DNA of 21,465 nucleotides from Kiritimatiellia bacterium (GTDB lineage: Bacteria > Verrucomicrobiota > Kiritimatiellia > RFP12 > UBA1067). Numbering within the stretch: position 1 is the stretch's first letter; each line of letters begins with the position of its first letter. Shown in pieces: positions 9,501 through 16,317 of the stretch. Under the pieces are notes generated by a model. It made no database searches. It saw nothing but the letters and a program-made list of their open reading frames with translations, and was not told the origin of the DNA. The position numbers and the translations under genes were made by a program. The stretch covers positions 1 to 21,465 of the forward strand of contig JAKSOY010000050.1 of the NCBI GenBank assembly GCA_024405255.1. Direction: 5' to 3'.

Positions 9501-11083
9501 CGGGCGCGAAGCTGCGGTTCGACACCGGCACCGACCATCTGGTGGCGCTGGTTCCGCTCTTCACGGCGGCTGGTGGTGTGGTGTTGCCGGAAGGTGTCGC
9601 GCTGACGGACTGCGTCTCCGTGACGGCTGGCACGGTGACGTTGAGCGACGACGGGCGTCAGATTCTCTTCGTGCCGGATGCGTCGGTGCCGATCACCGCA
9701 GTGTGGGTGGGCGCGGGTAACCGGGCGGATCCGACCGATACGGCGAACTGGGCCTGTACCAATGTGCTCGGCGAAGCGGTCGTGGCGATTCCGACGGATG
9801 CGACCACCATCTTCCTTTCGGGCGAGACGACGCTCAATGTGCCCGTGGATACGATGCCGACATGCCGCGAGCTGCGCATCACGGGGCCGATTGCGCTGGG
9901 GGCGGACTGCGACTGGCGCGGACTCGATTCGCTCACGCGGCTCGTCGACGGCACGGTCGTCGACCTTCAGGGCCACGCGCTCGCGCTGGCCTGTGCCAAT
10001 GGCGCTTCGCCCACGACCGTCACCGTGACGAATTCGACGACGATGGCGGGCACATTGACTTTTGAGGTCCCGGAAGGTGCCACCTTCACCAATAGTAAGA
10101 TCGCGCTCCTCGGCAACCTCAAGTTGGTCAAGGAGGGCTCGGGCACGCTCATTCCCGAACGGAGGAATCAGACCTACAGTGAAGGCACCGACATCGTCGC
10201 CGGTACCGTCAAGGCGACGACGATCGGTACGGATGCGCCGACGGGACTCCTGTGGGCGGATAGCAAGATATGGGTGCGGGCAGGGGCGACGTTCGACATC
10301 GGTTCGTCGTATCACTTCACGCCCTATCTGTTCGTGCTGGACGGCGGCCGGTTCCTCTCTTCGGGGAAGAGTTCCAACATGTGCCGATTCGGCAAAACCA
10401 CGCTCACGGCGGATTCGCGTTTGGAGGCGCCCGCCGATCTGCAGTTCTGGAGCAGCCATGTGCTGGACCTTGGCGGCAAGACGCTGACAGTCGCGATCGG
10501 TACGTCGGGGGCCTGTCTGAATTTCGGCGAGAACGGTTCGACAAATCCGGTCACGATCCAGAACGGCGTGGTCGATGTGACCGCCGGCGGCTGGTTCAAG
10601 ATCATCAGTCCCGTCAACGCCGCCACGGCCGACATCCGCATGGGCGCGGCGCTCTCGGTCGGGGCTTCTTTCGATGTACACGACTATGAGGCCATCTATT
10701 CGGCGGCCTTCTGCCAAGGTACGGGGGTGATGCGCGTCTTCGGACGTTTCACGCCGCATCATGGCGGGTTCTACGGTTGCGTGCTGCAGAACGGTTCGAC
10801 GCTTGACCTTTCGTATTTGGATGACGTGTGGTCCACGACGCGCACGATCACCGGCGGCAGTGCGACCGGCAATGGCACGGTCACCTTCGCAGACGGTGCG
10901 GTGGTGACGGTCGATCTCGGTGCGCGCAAGGTCGGGTCTTTGCAGAAGGTCGCCACCTGGACCCAGACGCCGGTCAACTATACGACACTGAGATTCAAAG
11001 CGCCACGCGGAGCGAACTACCGCGTCTTCGCAAAGGAAGACGGCATCTACGCCAACTGCGGCATCGTAGTCCTCCTCCGCTGA
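6554..11083 (+). CDS. Giant secreted LamG-domain / PATR-like beta-strand repeat protein
   Basis: The 1509-residue product starts at ATG 6554, where a signal peptide (MRKLLALLSLVCAVSVEA, cleaved about residue 19) begins directly behind a ribosome site and promoter. Residues about 25-245 look like a LamG/concanavalin-type jelly roll (LISRWDFDNYN ... KHWTVRVRFFHPA ... NGVASYLNGV). A further region of unknown type runs to about 450. Two long W-G-G...NW-x-C modules, about 165 residues each and starting near residues 480 and 975, share the sequence SGETTLNVP and DCDWRGL. A PATR-like motif (LVKEGSGTLIPERRNQTYSEG) lies near residue 1190. The C-terminal ~400 residues are paralogous to the end of the gene at 1-2075. 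There is no transmembrane barrel and no obvious anchor. It is likely a surface or extracellular structural/adhesive protein; the carbohydrate-binding role of LamG is inferred from the family. Confidence 0.85.
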   Translation: MRKLLALLSLVCAVSVEAAPTLISRWDFDNYNPANIVDALKPSAGTSSASIGICNGSGASTAALAGIIGPAYLVDGSVAPGLSAGDYAIALPKGTHLKVPFPGGVIKNKHWTVRVRFFHPAASGGKPRAILQPALNNKGQYFFGLDAGNRLWIDHNNAPGKNYTGADGAENGFSAGNTPSRTAGVSLWHTLTVCFGNNGVASYLNGVRNTSSLNTNDPRGAFTGDGLLLFADDTGEDELVYVSSVELWQDTPVYHAPNYMPTASGNLFSIASLNDVRDGLCTVRGLGTWISYSTPLHSFERIVTADDAGNATSLKLDFATWGGDQNVLAQFTQNENNVVGNSLRMAWNLGWNQRYFTDTGDFVQGQQSMAAGTTWNFKGYAPYNLFCTPFITLKGDIKWTKLLGVGKFGVPRVTVCVGSATLTFDRPPQVDSLAFESGFGDGRVNLNLAYLLDDYKTMSGIGELKVDKDVTLTLPVGVSVGGTLVLQKGSALSVPGISPTAPTTLLTTSGGVVLPQGVPIESFVSYDTGRVSLSQDGKQILYTPFAEGVVATAVWSGGGDQTNPADPRNWTCRGADGAVIAGAVPTADTTVQVSGETTLNVPAEAGFVCRRVSFMGAASLAQDCDWRGLNGVATVGGATVTIPEETTLTLASVGDFSQVCSFVGAGRLKVMDDGSFAGVFPASVAGCAEVEMAGDVNFTGCNWTSGNRLILSGHSVAKGEGSTSGMSGPIVIPEGAVLTVDGQVNAPSCRGETFRQHIVVDGGMLTGGGYLYFSAWNNQELDIDINAGRLETALTPWASYYPSGCKIVQTGGVFAPSSLQPRHQNNVYKGTYASYTFKGGVFEPPAGWTANFPWLPITVPADGEATIHLVRSATVAAPVTIDGTLMLTSDDPAYTLTFASLAGNGTLRVGSGSPRIMVPAGDWTPQLTSAEGMTLALGGSGEDPVVFTTGLTNEVFLGSLTLTGGLVKLPKSNSIGGVLALEAGAKLRFDTGTDHLVALVPLFTAAGGVVLPEGVALTDCVSVTAGTVTLSDDGRQILFVPDASVPITAVWVGAGNRADPTDTANWACTNVLGEAVVAIPTDATTIFLSGETTLNVPVDTMPTCRELRITGPIALGADCDWRGLDSLTRLVDGTVVDLQGHALALACANGASPTTVTVTNSTTMAGTLTFEVPEGATFTNSKIALLGNLKLVKEGSGTLIPERRNQTYSEGTDIVAGTVKATTIGTDAPTGLLWADSKIWVRAGATFDIGSSYHFTPYLFVLDGGRFLSSGKSSNMCRFGKTTLTADSRLEAPADLQFWSSHVLDLGGKTLTVAIGTSGACLNFGENGSTNPVTIQNGVVDVTAGGWFKIISPVNAATADIRMGAALSVGASFDVHDYEAIYSAAFCQGTGVMRVFGRFTPHHGGFYGCVLQNGSTLDLSYLDDVWSTTRTITGGSATGNGTVTFADGAVVTVDLGARKVGSLQKVATWTQTPVNYTTLRFKAPRGANYRVFAKEDGIYANCGIVVLLR
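7991..8480 (+). repeat. Intragenic module, copy A (NW/DCDWRGL module)
   Basis: This stretch encodes a module with VVLPxGVxxxxxVS, then AVWxGxG, NWxC, SGETTLNVP and DCDWRGL. It recurs about 1.5 kb downstream in the same gene. The DNA stays close to identical across the SGETTLNVP segment (about 8333-8361), but most of the module has diverged, so the duplication is old. Boundaries are approximate. Confidence 0.6.
9475..9968 (+). repeat. Intragenic module, copy B (NW/DCDWRGL module)
   Basis: Second copy of the module at 7991-8480, with the same order of VVLPEGV, AVWVGAGN, NWAC, SGETTLNVP and DCDWRGL. A third, more distant version is encoded near 715-970 in the upstream paralogue (ATWTG, NWIC, DADWTGL). 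Boundaries are approximate. Confidence 0.6.
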
Positions 11084-11450
11084 ATTGAGGCCCATAGGCA
11101 AGGTGAAGGGCGTAAACTAAAAAAGTGAGCGGGTGCCGGTGCGGCCGGAATCCGTGCCCCGCATCATGCTGTATATGCAAAATGGACAAAATGAATTGAT
11201 TCGTAAAATGACATCCATTGGCAAATCGGCGGTTTCCCGCATGTGGTAGACAGACGGAGGGTTCTTGAACGCGGTGTTCGGCGCAGCCGTTTGCGCCAAA
11301 CTAAATGAGGTTAATCGGAAATTTGACGAAGGTAAAAGAGAGGGCTGGCCGTGGGGATGGATTTACAGAGGATTTCTTTGTAAGATTTTCGTATGGTACT
11401 GCGCATAATGGATGGGGGATTCGTGTCTCCCTCAAATGTGAGGAGTAAAA
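11084..11450. other. Intergenic region before the SEDS-PBP gene
   Basis: No gene is recognised here. A GC-rich imperfect stem lies near 11127-11163. A perfect hairpin (GGCGCA at 11280-11285 with TGCGCC at 11292-11297) has no following T-run. The only candidate -10 for the downstream gene is CATAAT at 11404-11409, without a convincing -35, so the promoter is uncertain. AT content rises towards the downstream gene. Confidence 0.4.
11427..11445 (+). promoter_or_regulatory. Hairpin covering the ribosome binding site of the SEDS-PBP gene
   Basis: CTC (11427-11429) and CTC (11431-11433) can pair with GAGGAG (11440-11445), giving six base pairs with one bulged C and a six-base loop. GAGGAG is the Shine-Dalgarno sequence five bases before ATG 11451, so the fold would hide it. 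Confidence 0.35.
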
Positions 11451-14057
11451 ATGAAAAATAAACTGATGACGCGAATTGGTCTGTTGGCGGTTTCCATTGT
11501 ACTCGCGGCGATGGGGTGCTGGTTCTGCTGGAATTGTCCGATGGAGTGGGTGCATGGCCCTGGGCAGCATGTGCTGTTCCAGCGGCAGGTTCTATGGAAT
11601 GCGCTGGGGATTGTCCTCTTCGCGGGCGCGTCGCTGATGCGTTGGAACTGGTGGCAGAAGTCCGCGCCCTGGCTGATGCTGGGGTGGATCGCGCTGGCGG
11701 TTTGGGGCGTCGCTTTCGGGCACCCGATCCATGGCTCCTACCGGTGGGTGGACCTGGGGGTCTTCAAGGTCAATGTTCGGACGCTTCTCGTGCTCGTTCT
11801 GGCATTGTTTGCGGCGTGGCTGTGCGCGAAGAAGCGGGTGAAGCCGTGGATGGTCTTCCTGTCGTTTGGTTTGCTGGGATGCGTTTTCTGCGGTCTGCTT
11901 CTGTGCAATACCAACCGCCTCGCGCGGTTCGTGGCGTGGCTTTCGATGGCCGAATCGTCCCCCAGCGTCTACGCTTCCTACCAGATGAAGGCGGCCTTTC
12001 ATGCGTCGCAGTGGTTTGGCGGTTCGGGCTTGAGTCTTCACTATCTGCCGTGCCGGACGAATGACGCGATGGCGTCGGCTTCGGCGATTCTCTTCGGACG
12101 GTGGTTTCCGCTGGCCGTCTGCGCGCTCTTCTGCGCGTTGGGAATGCTGCTGACTTCGGTCTGGAAGCGTGTCGGGGATTCCTCTCGGCGAATGTTCCTG
12201 CTCTTTTGGGGCGTGGGCCTGTTGTTCCCGGCGTTCTACAGTCTTTTCCAATGTGTCGGTCTGTTGCCGGTCTGCGGGTTCTCGTTGACGCTCGTCGGCT
12301 ACGGCGGAACGGGGGTGCTGGTGTTCTGGATCGGCCTTGGCATCGTCTTTTCGCTCTCGCGCGAGGAGGACGAGGCGTCTGGTTCGCGGAAGTTCGGAAT
12401 GGCTGTCGGCGCGTTTTGGTGCGTCGTCTTCGCCCTGTATGCGTGTGGCATCTGCAGGATCGCACAGTACCGGTTCCACTTTAGCGAGCCGCCGCCGAAC
12501 ACTAGCGACCTCGGCGAGTTCGGTATCAAGGCGAAAAGAGGCGAAATCCTCGCCGCCGACGGATCTCTGCTGGCTCGTACCCGCAAGGGTTTCCAGGTCA
12601 GGCTCGATCCCCGGATGCTTCGCGTGGAGGCCGGGCAGTCGACACAGGAGTGTTATCGGGTCGTTGCCGATTGTCTGGGACTGCCGGAGGCGTTCGTGTC
12701 CAATCAGTATGCCCGGACCGACTCGCGGTACATCAAGCTCCTGGACGACGCGACGCCGAAGATCGTCGACGCCTGCAAGTCGCTGCGGATGAGTCAACGG
12801 TACGGATTGATTCTCGAACCGAAGCAGTGTCGCGATTATCCGCTTGGCAGCAACGCAGTCCATGTCGTCGGGTGCATCGAGTATCCGATCCAGGAGATTA
12901 CGAGGGGATTTGCAGGGCTAGAGTATCTGTACGATTCGACTCTGCGCGGAAAGAACGGCAGTTATGATCGGCACATGACACTCGCCGAGAAGATTGCCCA
13001 TGGGCGTCCGACCAACGGCGGCACCGTGGAAACGACCATTGTCCCGCATGTGCAGGTCGCTTTGGCGGAGTCGTTGGCTGCGGCCGCCGCGGTGAACGGC
13101 GCTGAATCGGGATGGGGGATTGTCCTGAAAGTTCCGACGGGGGAGATTGAGGCAATGGCGTCGACGCCGATCTACAATCCGCTCAAGCGGGACAAGAGCG
13201 TCTACTGTTCGTACCGGAACAATGCCGTGCAGATGCAGCTTGAACCAGGCGGGCTGATGAAGCCGATCACCTATGCGATGGCGATGGATGCCGGGCTCAT
13301 TACGTCCGAGACGAAGATCGACCACGGCAACGGCATCTGGGAATATGCGCAGACGAACTTCCATGATTCCTGTACAGGCGAACTGACGGTTGCCGAATCG
13401 CTGGTCCGGCGGTCGAACATTGCGGCCGGCAAGGTCGGCGTGATGCTCGGGGTGGATCGTTTCGTGCGCGACCTGCCGCGCTTTGGATTTGCACGCAAGG
13501 TCGGCGGCAGAACGCTCTACGGCGAGGAGGTCGGCCTTTCGCTCCGTCGCGAACGGTACGACCCCGTGTCGATCTCACGCCTGGGCATGGGATACTCTAC
13601 GTCGGTGACGGGCATTAAGATGGTCAATGCCTATGCGGTTTTTGCCAATGACGGCGTGGAGGTGCTGCCGCACCTGGTCGGCCGTACGACAGATGCTGAC
13701 GGCAAGGAGGTCTTCCAGTTCCAGCCCCGGATCAGTACCAACCGGGTCCTTTCCGTCGAAACGGCGCAGAAGATGAGGGGCCTGATGGAAGAGGCGTTCA
13801 AGGCGACCGTCGCGAAGGCCGGAGTGGATCTTGGCGGGATGCGTGTGGCGGGCGCGGTTACGGAAACGGCGCTTCCGGAGGGAGGAATCTATTCGCCGAC
13901 CAATTACAACGTGGCGGTTGTCGGTTTGCTGCCGGCCGAAAAGCCGAAATATGTGGTCGCAGTCGGTTTCCAGAAGCCGAAGGGGAATCACACGGTCGAG
14001 GGTACGGCGCTTCCGGCGTTTGCTGAAGTCGTGCGGAAGCTGAAAAAGGGGGAGTGA
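11451..14057 (+). CDS. SEDS glycosyltransferase (FtsW/RodA-like) fused to class B PBP with altered transpeptidase motifs
   Basis: The 868-residue protein has two parts. Residues 1 to about 310 carry roughly eight membrane segments and SEDS hallmarks: GSYRWVDLG (95-103), the loop LPCRTND with Asp205 at the position of the catalytic Asp in the family's LPxxHTDF motif, and GYGGTG (283-288) in place of SYGGSS. Another membrane segment (about 325-345) leads into a class B PBP ectodomain with the dimerisation motif KRGEILAADGSLLA (Arg363-Gly364) and GLEYLYDSTLRGKNG. In the transpeptidase domain SxxK reads EPGGLMK, so the nucleophilic Ser is Gly601 while Lys604 remains. SxN reads RSN (654-656), and KTG reads VAGAVTETA (A802 onward). 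SEDS proteins polymerise lipid II and bPBPs cross-link. This one probably cannot cross-link. Its start is ATG 11451 with strong GAGGAG. Close coupling to the next gene suggests a partner. Confidence 0.85.
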   Translation: MKNKLMTRIGLLAVSIVLAAMGCWFCWNCPMEWVHGPGQHVLFQRQVLWNALGIVLFAGASLMRWNWWQKSAPWLMLGWIALAVWGVAFGHPIHGSYRWVDLGVFKVNVRTLLVLVLALFAAWLCAKKRVKPWMVFLSFGLLGCVFCGLLLCNTNRLARFVAWLSMAESSPSVYASYQMKAAFHASQWFGGSGLSLHYLPCRTNDAMASASAILFGRWFPLAVCALFCALGMLLTSVWKRVGDSSRRMFLLFWGVGLLFPAFYSLFQCVGLLPVCGFSLTLVGYGGTGVLVFWIGLGIVFSLSREEDEASGSRKFGMAVGAFWCVVFALYACGICRIAQYRFHFSEPPPNTSDLGEFGIKAKRGEILAADGSLLARTRKGFQVRLDPRMLRVEAGQSTQECYRVVADCLGLPEAFVSNQYARTDSRYIKLLDDATPKIVDACKSLRMSQRYGLILEPKQCRDYPLGSNAVHVVGCIEYPIQEITRGFAGLEYLYDSTLRGKNGSYDRHMTLAEKIAHGRPTNGGTVETTIVPHVQVALAESLAAAAAVNGAESGWGIVLKVPTGEIEAMASTPIYNPLKRDKSVYCSYRNNAVQMQLEPGGLMKPITYAMAMDAGLITSETKIDHGNGIWEYAQTNFHDSCTGELTVAESLVRRSNIAAGKVGVMLGVDRFVRDLPRFGFARKVGGRTLYGEEVGLSLRRERYDPVSISRLGMGYSTSVTGIKMVNAYAVFANDGVEVLPHLVGRTTDADGKEVFQFQPRISTNRVLSVETAQKMRGLMEEAFKATVAKAGVDLGGMRVAGAVTETALPEGGIYSPTNYNVAVVGLLPAEKPKYVVAVGFQKPKGNHTVEGTALPAFAEVVRKLKKGE

Positions 14058-14062
14058 AGTCT

Positions 14063-14773
14063 ATGAACAAAATGATCGTTGCGACAGTTGTGGCGCTGGT
14101 GTCGGTACTTGGATTGGCTGACACGCATGCGAAGAAGGCGGCGAAAACGGTTTCCTCCCATGTCGCCCCGGTGAAGGTGGCTTCCACGCGTACGGAGACG
14201 GGGACCAAAGTTCCTCGACCCGTCGGAACGAGAGCGAAAAAGCAGGCGGCGCGGTCCGTTTCGGTCGATTCCATCTGGAAGGTGGAAAAGCTGGCCATGC
14301 CGCCGTGTGTGGGTGCGTGGTGGGTTGACGCTTCGGGCGAGTCGGTCACGAATGCGGCGGGTGAATCGGCCACGTGTGAGTGGTATACGTCGGAGGTGTT
14401 TGAGGAAGAGGCGCAAATGGCCATTGCGCGGCTGGACTGTCATTACGGGCGTTGTCCCGTCGAGCTGCTGGAGACACTTGTCGGGCGGCTTTTCCGTGAG
14501 CCGGGCGACAAGGATTTCTGGGAGAGGATTTGCCTGCTTGACCGGAACGGCCGCCCGGTGAAAGCCGGCGAATGGGCGCATCTCACCTGGCAGGGCTGGC
14601 GTTTGACCGACAGGTTCTATTTCTTGATAGAAGGCGAGGAGGCGTGCTGTATTCGGGGCCGTTACTACACGTTCGTCTTCTTCGACGGTGTGACGGCACG
14701 TGCCGGGACCACATTCGAAGAGTTTCCGACGCCGCAGCAGGCGAAAGCGTCGTTGCGGGCCCTTCGGCCTTAG
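14063..14773 (+). CDS. Small secreted protein of unknown function, coupled to the SEDS-PBP gene
   Basis: I do not recognise a family. The 236-residue product from ATG 14063 has a signal peptide (MNKMIVATVVALVSVLGLADTHA), then a basic, Lys/Arg/Thr-rich linker to about residue 70. A compact domain follows with many aromatics and four to five Cys (LDCHYGRCPVELLETLVGRLF, WAHLTWQGWRLTDRFYFLIEG, CCIRGRYYTFVFFDG). ATG 14063 has GGGGGAG about eight bases upstream. An alternative GTG at 14054 overlaps the stop of the SEDS-PBP gene as GTGA and would add three residues. The five-base gap or overlap implies translational coupling, so a periplasmic role with the fused SEDS-PBP is a reasonable inference. 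The charged linker could contact peptidoglycan or lipid headgroups. Nothing in the sequence shows an enzyme. Confidence 0.7.
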   Translation: MNKMIVATVVALVSVLGLADTHAKKAAKTVSSHVAPVKVASTRTETGTKVPRPVGTRAKKQAARSVSVDSIWKVEKLAMPPCVGAWWVDASGESVTNAAGESATCEWYTSEVFEEEAQMAIARLDCHYGRCPVELLETLVGRLFREPGDKDFWERICLLDRNGRPVKAGEWAHLTWQGWRLTDRFYFLIEGEEACCIRGRYYTFVFFDGVTARAGTTFEEFPTPQQAKASLRALRP

Positions 14774-14825
14774 GAACGCCGATTGCCTGGGGACTGTTTT
14801 TTCGTGTACGCGGAAGGCGGGATTG

Positions 14826-14834
14826 TGGTATAAT
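14826..14834 (+). promoter_or_regulatory. Extended -10 promoter of the serine hydrolase gene (leaderless)
   Basis: A perfect -10 TATAAT (14829-14834) preceded by TGG gives an extended -10, and no clear -35 is present. Transcription would start about 14841, three bases before ATG 14844. No Shine-Dalgarno sequence lies between them, so the mRNA should be leaderless. Confidence 0.6.
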
Positions 14835-14843
14835 CTTCTCATC

Positions 14844-16055
14844 ATGAAAAAATTGAACATCTCTCTGTTGGTGGCGGGCCTTGCGTTCGCCGGGTGCGTT
14901 TTCTCCGCTGCGGCGGAAACTACGTTTGCGCGTGATGCGCTGATGCCGTTCGTGAACAACGGCCAGCTGCCGGGTGCGGTGAACATCTTCACCCGTCCGG
15001 GCGCGAAGGAAGTGGCGTGCGTGGGCTATGCGGACGTGGCCAAGAAGCGTCCTGTCACGGTCGATTCCGCCTATATGCAGTGCTCGCAGACGAAGGGCTT
15101 CTGCGGCGTGACGATCGCCATCCTCGTGGAAGAGGGCAAGATCTCGCTCGACGATCCGGTGGCGAAGTTCATCCCCGAGTTCGGCAACCTCTGGGTGGAC
15201 GTGACGCAGAAGGGCGCCGCCGCGCGTATGCTCGTCAAGGCGAAGAACGTGCTCACCGTGCGCAATGTGATGAACCACACGGGCGGTTTCCCCTTTGAAC
15301 TGCCGAACTTCCAGGCGATGGGCGGCTGGAGCCGCCGCATGCCGCTGCAGAGCGTCGCGCTGACGGCCGCCGCGCAGCCGCTCCTGTTCGAACCCGGCAC
15401 GCGCGTGCAGTATTCGAACGTCGGCATCGACATCGGTGCGGCGATCGTCGAACGTGTGACGGGCAAGCGCTGGGAACAGTTCCTGCAGGAGCGCGTGTTC
15501 AACCCGCTCGGGATGAAGTCCAGCACCTTCTGGCCGACGGAAGCGCAGCTCGCGACGCACATGGAACTCTACGGCTGCCGTAGGGGCCAGCCGGCGTTCT
15601 GGCGCAGCTGCGACGCGTCGATGCAGCGTCCGTTCGGTGACGACCGTGTGTTCTCGTCCGCCGGCGCGGGCCTCTGGACGACGGCCGCCGACCAGCTCAA
15701 GTTCTACACGATGCTGATGAATCTCGGCGTCGGCGAGAACGGGGCGCGCATCCTCAAGGAGGAGACGGTCAAGAACATCCTCGCGAAGTCGACGCGTCCG
15801 AGGGGCATGGGCGGCTACTCGCTTGGACTCTCGGCGCCGGAAGTGGACGACGAGAACCAGTGGTTCGGCCATGGCGGCGCCTGGGGCACGAACTGCATGG
15901 TCAACTGGCACAAGAAGCAGCTCAAGCTGTGGGCGGTGCAGCTGACGGGTGGCCCGCGTCCGTGGGATGGTCCGCGCAACCAGGCGGCCGAGAAGTTCTT
16001 CAGCGCGAAGATCGACACGGCGGCCGAGAAGGCCTACACGGGCCGGATGAAGTAA
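14844..16055 (+). CDS. Secreted beta-lactamase-family serine hydrolase (DD-peptidase/esterase-like)
   Basis: The 403-residue protein has an N-terminal export signal. It may be a lipoprotein (FAGC, with an atypical Phe in the lipobox) or be cut by signal peptidase I near SAAA/ETTF. The body is a class C beta-lactamase-like (PF00144) serine hydrolase. The nucleophile motif SQTK has Ser81 and Lys84, the second motif YSN has Tyr190, and the third motif HGG begins at His343 in place of KTG. The phrases MNHTGGFPF and NPLGMKSSTFWP are typical of the family. Members include D-Ala-D-Ala carboxypeptidases, D-aminopeptidases, esterases and EstB-like enzymes, so antibiotic hydrolysis should not be assumed. 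It follows two envelope genes but has its own promoter. ATG 14844 is chosen because the promoter ends just before it; longer in-frame starts lie upstream of the promoter. Confidence 0.85.
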   Translation: MKKLNISLLVAGLAFAGCVFSAAAETTFARDALMPFVNNGQLPGAVNIFTRPGAKEVACVGYADVAKKRPVTVDSAYMQCSQTKGFCGVTIAILVEEGKISLDDPVAKFIPEFGNLWVDVTQKGAAARMLVKAKNVLTVRNVMNHTGGFPFELPNFQAMGGWSRRMPLQSVALTAAAQPLLFEPGTRVQYSNVGIDIGAAIVERVTGKRWEQFLQERVFNPLGMKSSTFWPTEAQLATHMELYGCRRGQPAFWRSCDASMQRPFGDDRVFSSAGAGLWTTAADQLKFYTMLMNLGVGENGARILKEETVKNILAKSTRPRGMGGYSLGLSAPEVDDENQWFGHGGAWGTNCMVNWHKKQLKLWAVQLTGGPRPWDGPRNQAAEKFFSAKIDTAAEKAYTGRMK

Positions 16056-16097
16056 TCTTCAGTCTTCAATCTTCAATTTTCAATCTTCAGGCTTCAA
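16056..16097 (+). repeat. Six tandem heptamers, consensus TCTTCAA
   Basis: Six consecutive 7-base units start right after the stop codon of the hydrolase gene: TCTTCAG, TCTTCAA, TCTTCAA, TTTTCAA, TCTTCAG, GCTTCAA. They do not code for anything evident. Similar 7-8-base arrays occur at 19733 and 21047. Confidence 0.7.
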
Positions 16098-16200
16098 GCG
16101 ACGATCTTTTCAAGTGTTTGGAATGAATTCAGATTTCCTGTTTGGAAAACAAGTTCGTCCCGGCATTTGACGCTAGAAGACTGAAAGAGCGAAGATTCAA

Positions 16201-16234
16201 AATGCGCCTTGCGGTCCCCTCCGCAAGGCGCATT
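16201..16234. terminator. Strong hairpin, probable intrinsic terminator
   Basis: AATGCGCCTTGCGG (16201-16214) pairs perfectly over 14 bases with 16221-16234 around a six-base loop. On the minus strand the stem ends in TTTT. On the plus strand the nearest T-run is about 18 bases further on (16250-16260). It lies between the envelope genes and the accessory island and could stop transcription in either direction. Confidence 0.6.
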
Positions 16235-16288
16235 ATGTCTGAATTGGGATGTTTTTCTTTAAACGACAGCAGCTGTTTTCAGATGAAG

Positions 16289-16308
16289 ACGCAATGACAT
16301 CATTGCGT
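16289..16308. repeat. 20-bp palindrome with 9-bp arms
   Basis: ACGCAATGA and TCATTGCGT are exact reverse complements separated by CA. The symmetry and position upstream of the recombinase suggest an operator or recombination site rather than a terminator, because no T-run follows. Confidence 0.5.
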
Positions 16309-16317
16309 TCTGTCTGC

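Noticed and set aside
5120..11101. A 1993-codon open frame on the minus strand
   Set aside because: It lies antisense to the acyltransferase and LamG/PATR-like genes, which have clear domains, signal peptides and promoters. Its translation is Arg/His/Asp-rich without hydrophobic cores or known motifs, as expected of a shadow frame in GC-rich DNA.
11592..12863. A 423-codon minus-strand frame opposite the SEDS-PBP gene
   Set aside because: Composition (Arg/Gln/His-rich, no membrane or enzyme motif) is that of a shadow; the plus strand encodes recognisable SEDS and PBP motifs.
14583..15911. A 442-codon minus-strand frame opposite the serine hydrolase
   Set aside because: Antisense shadow of a gene with intact SxxK and YxN motifs.
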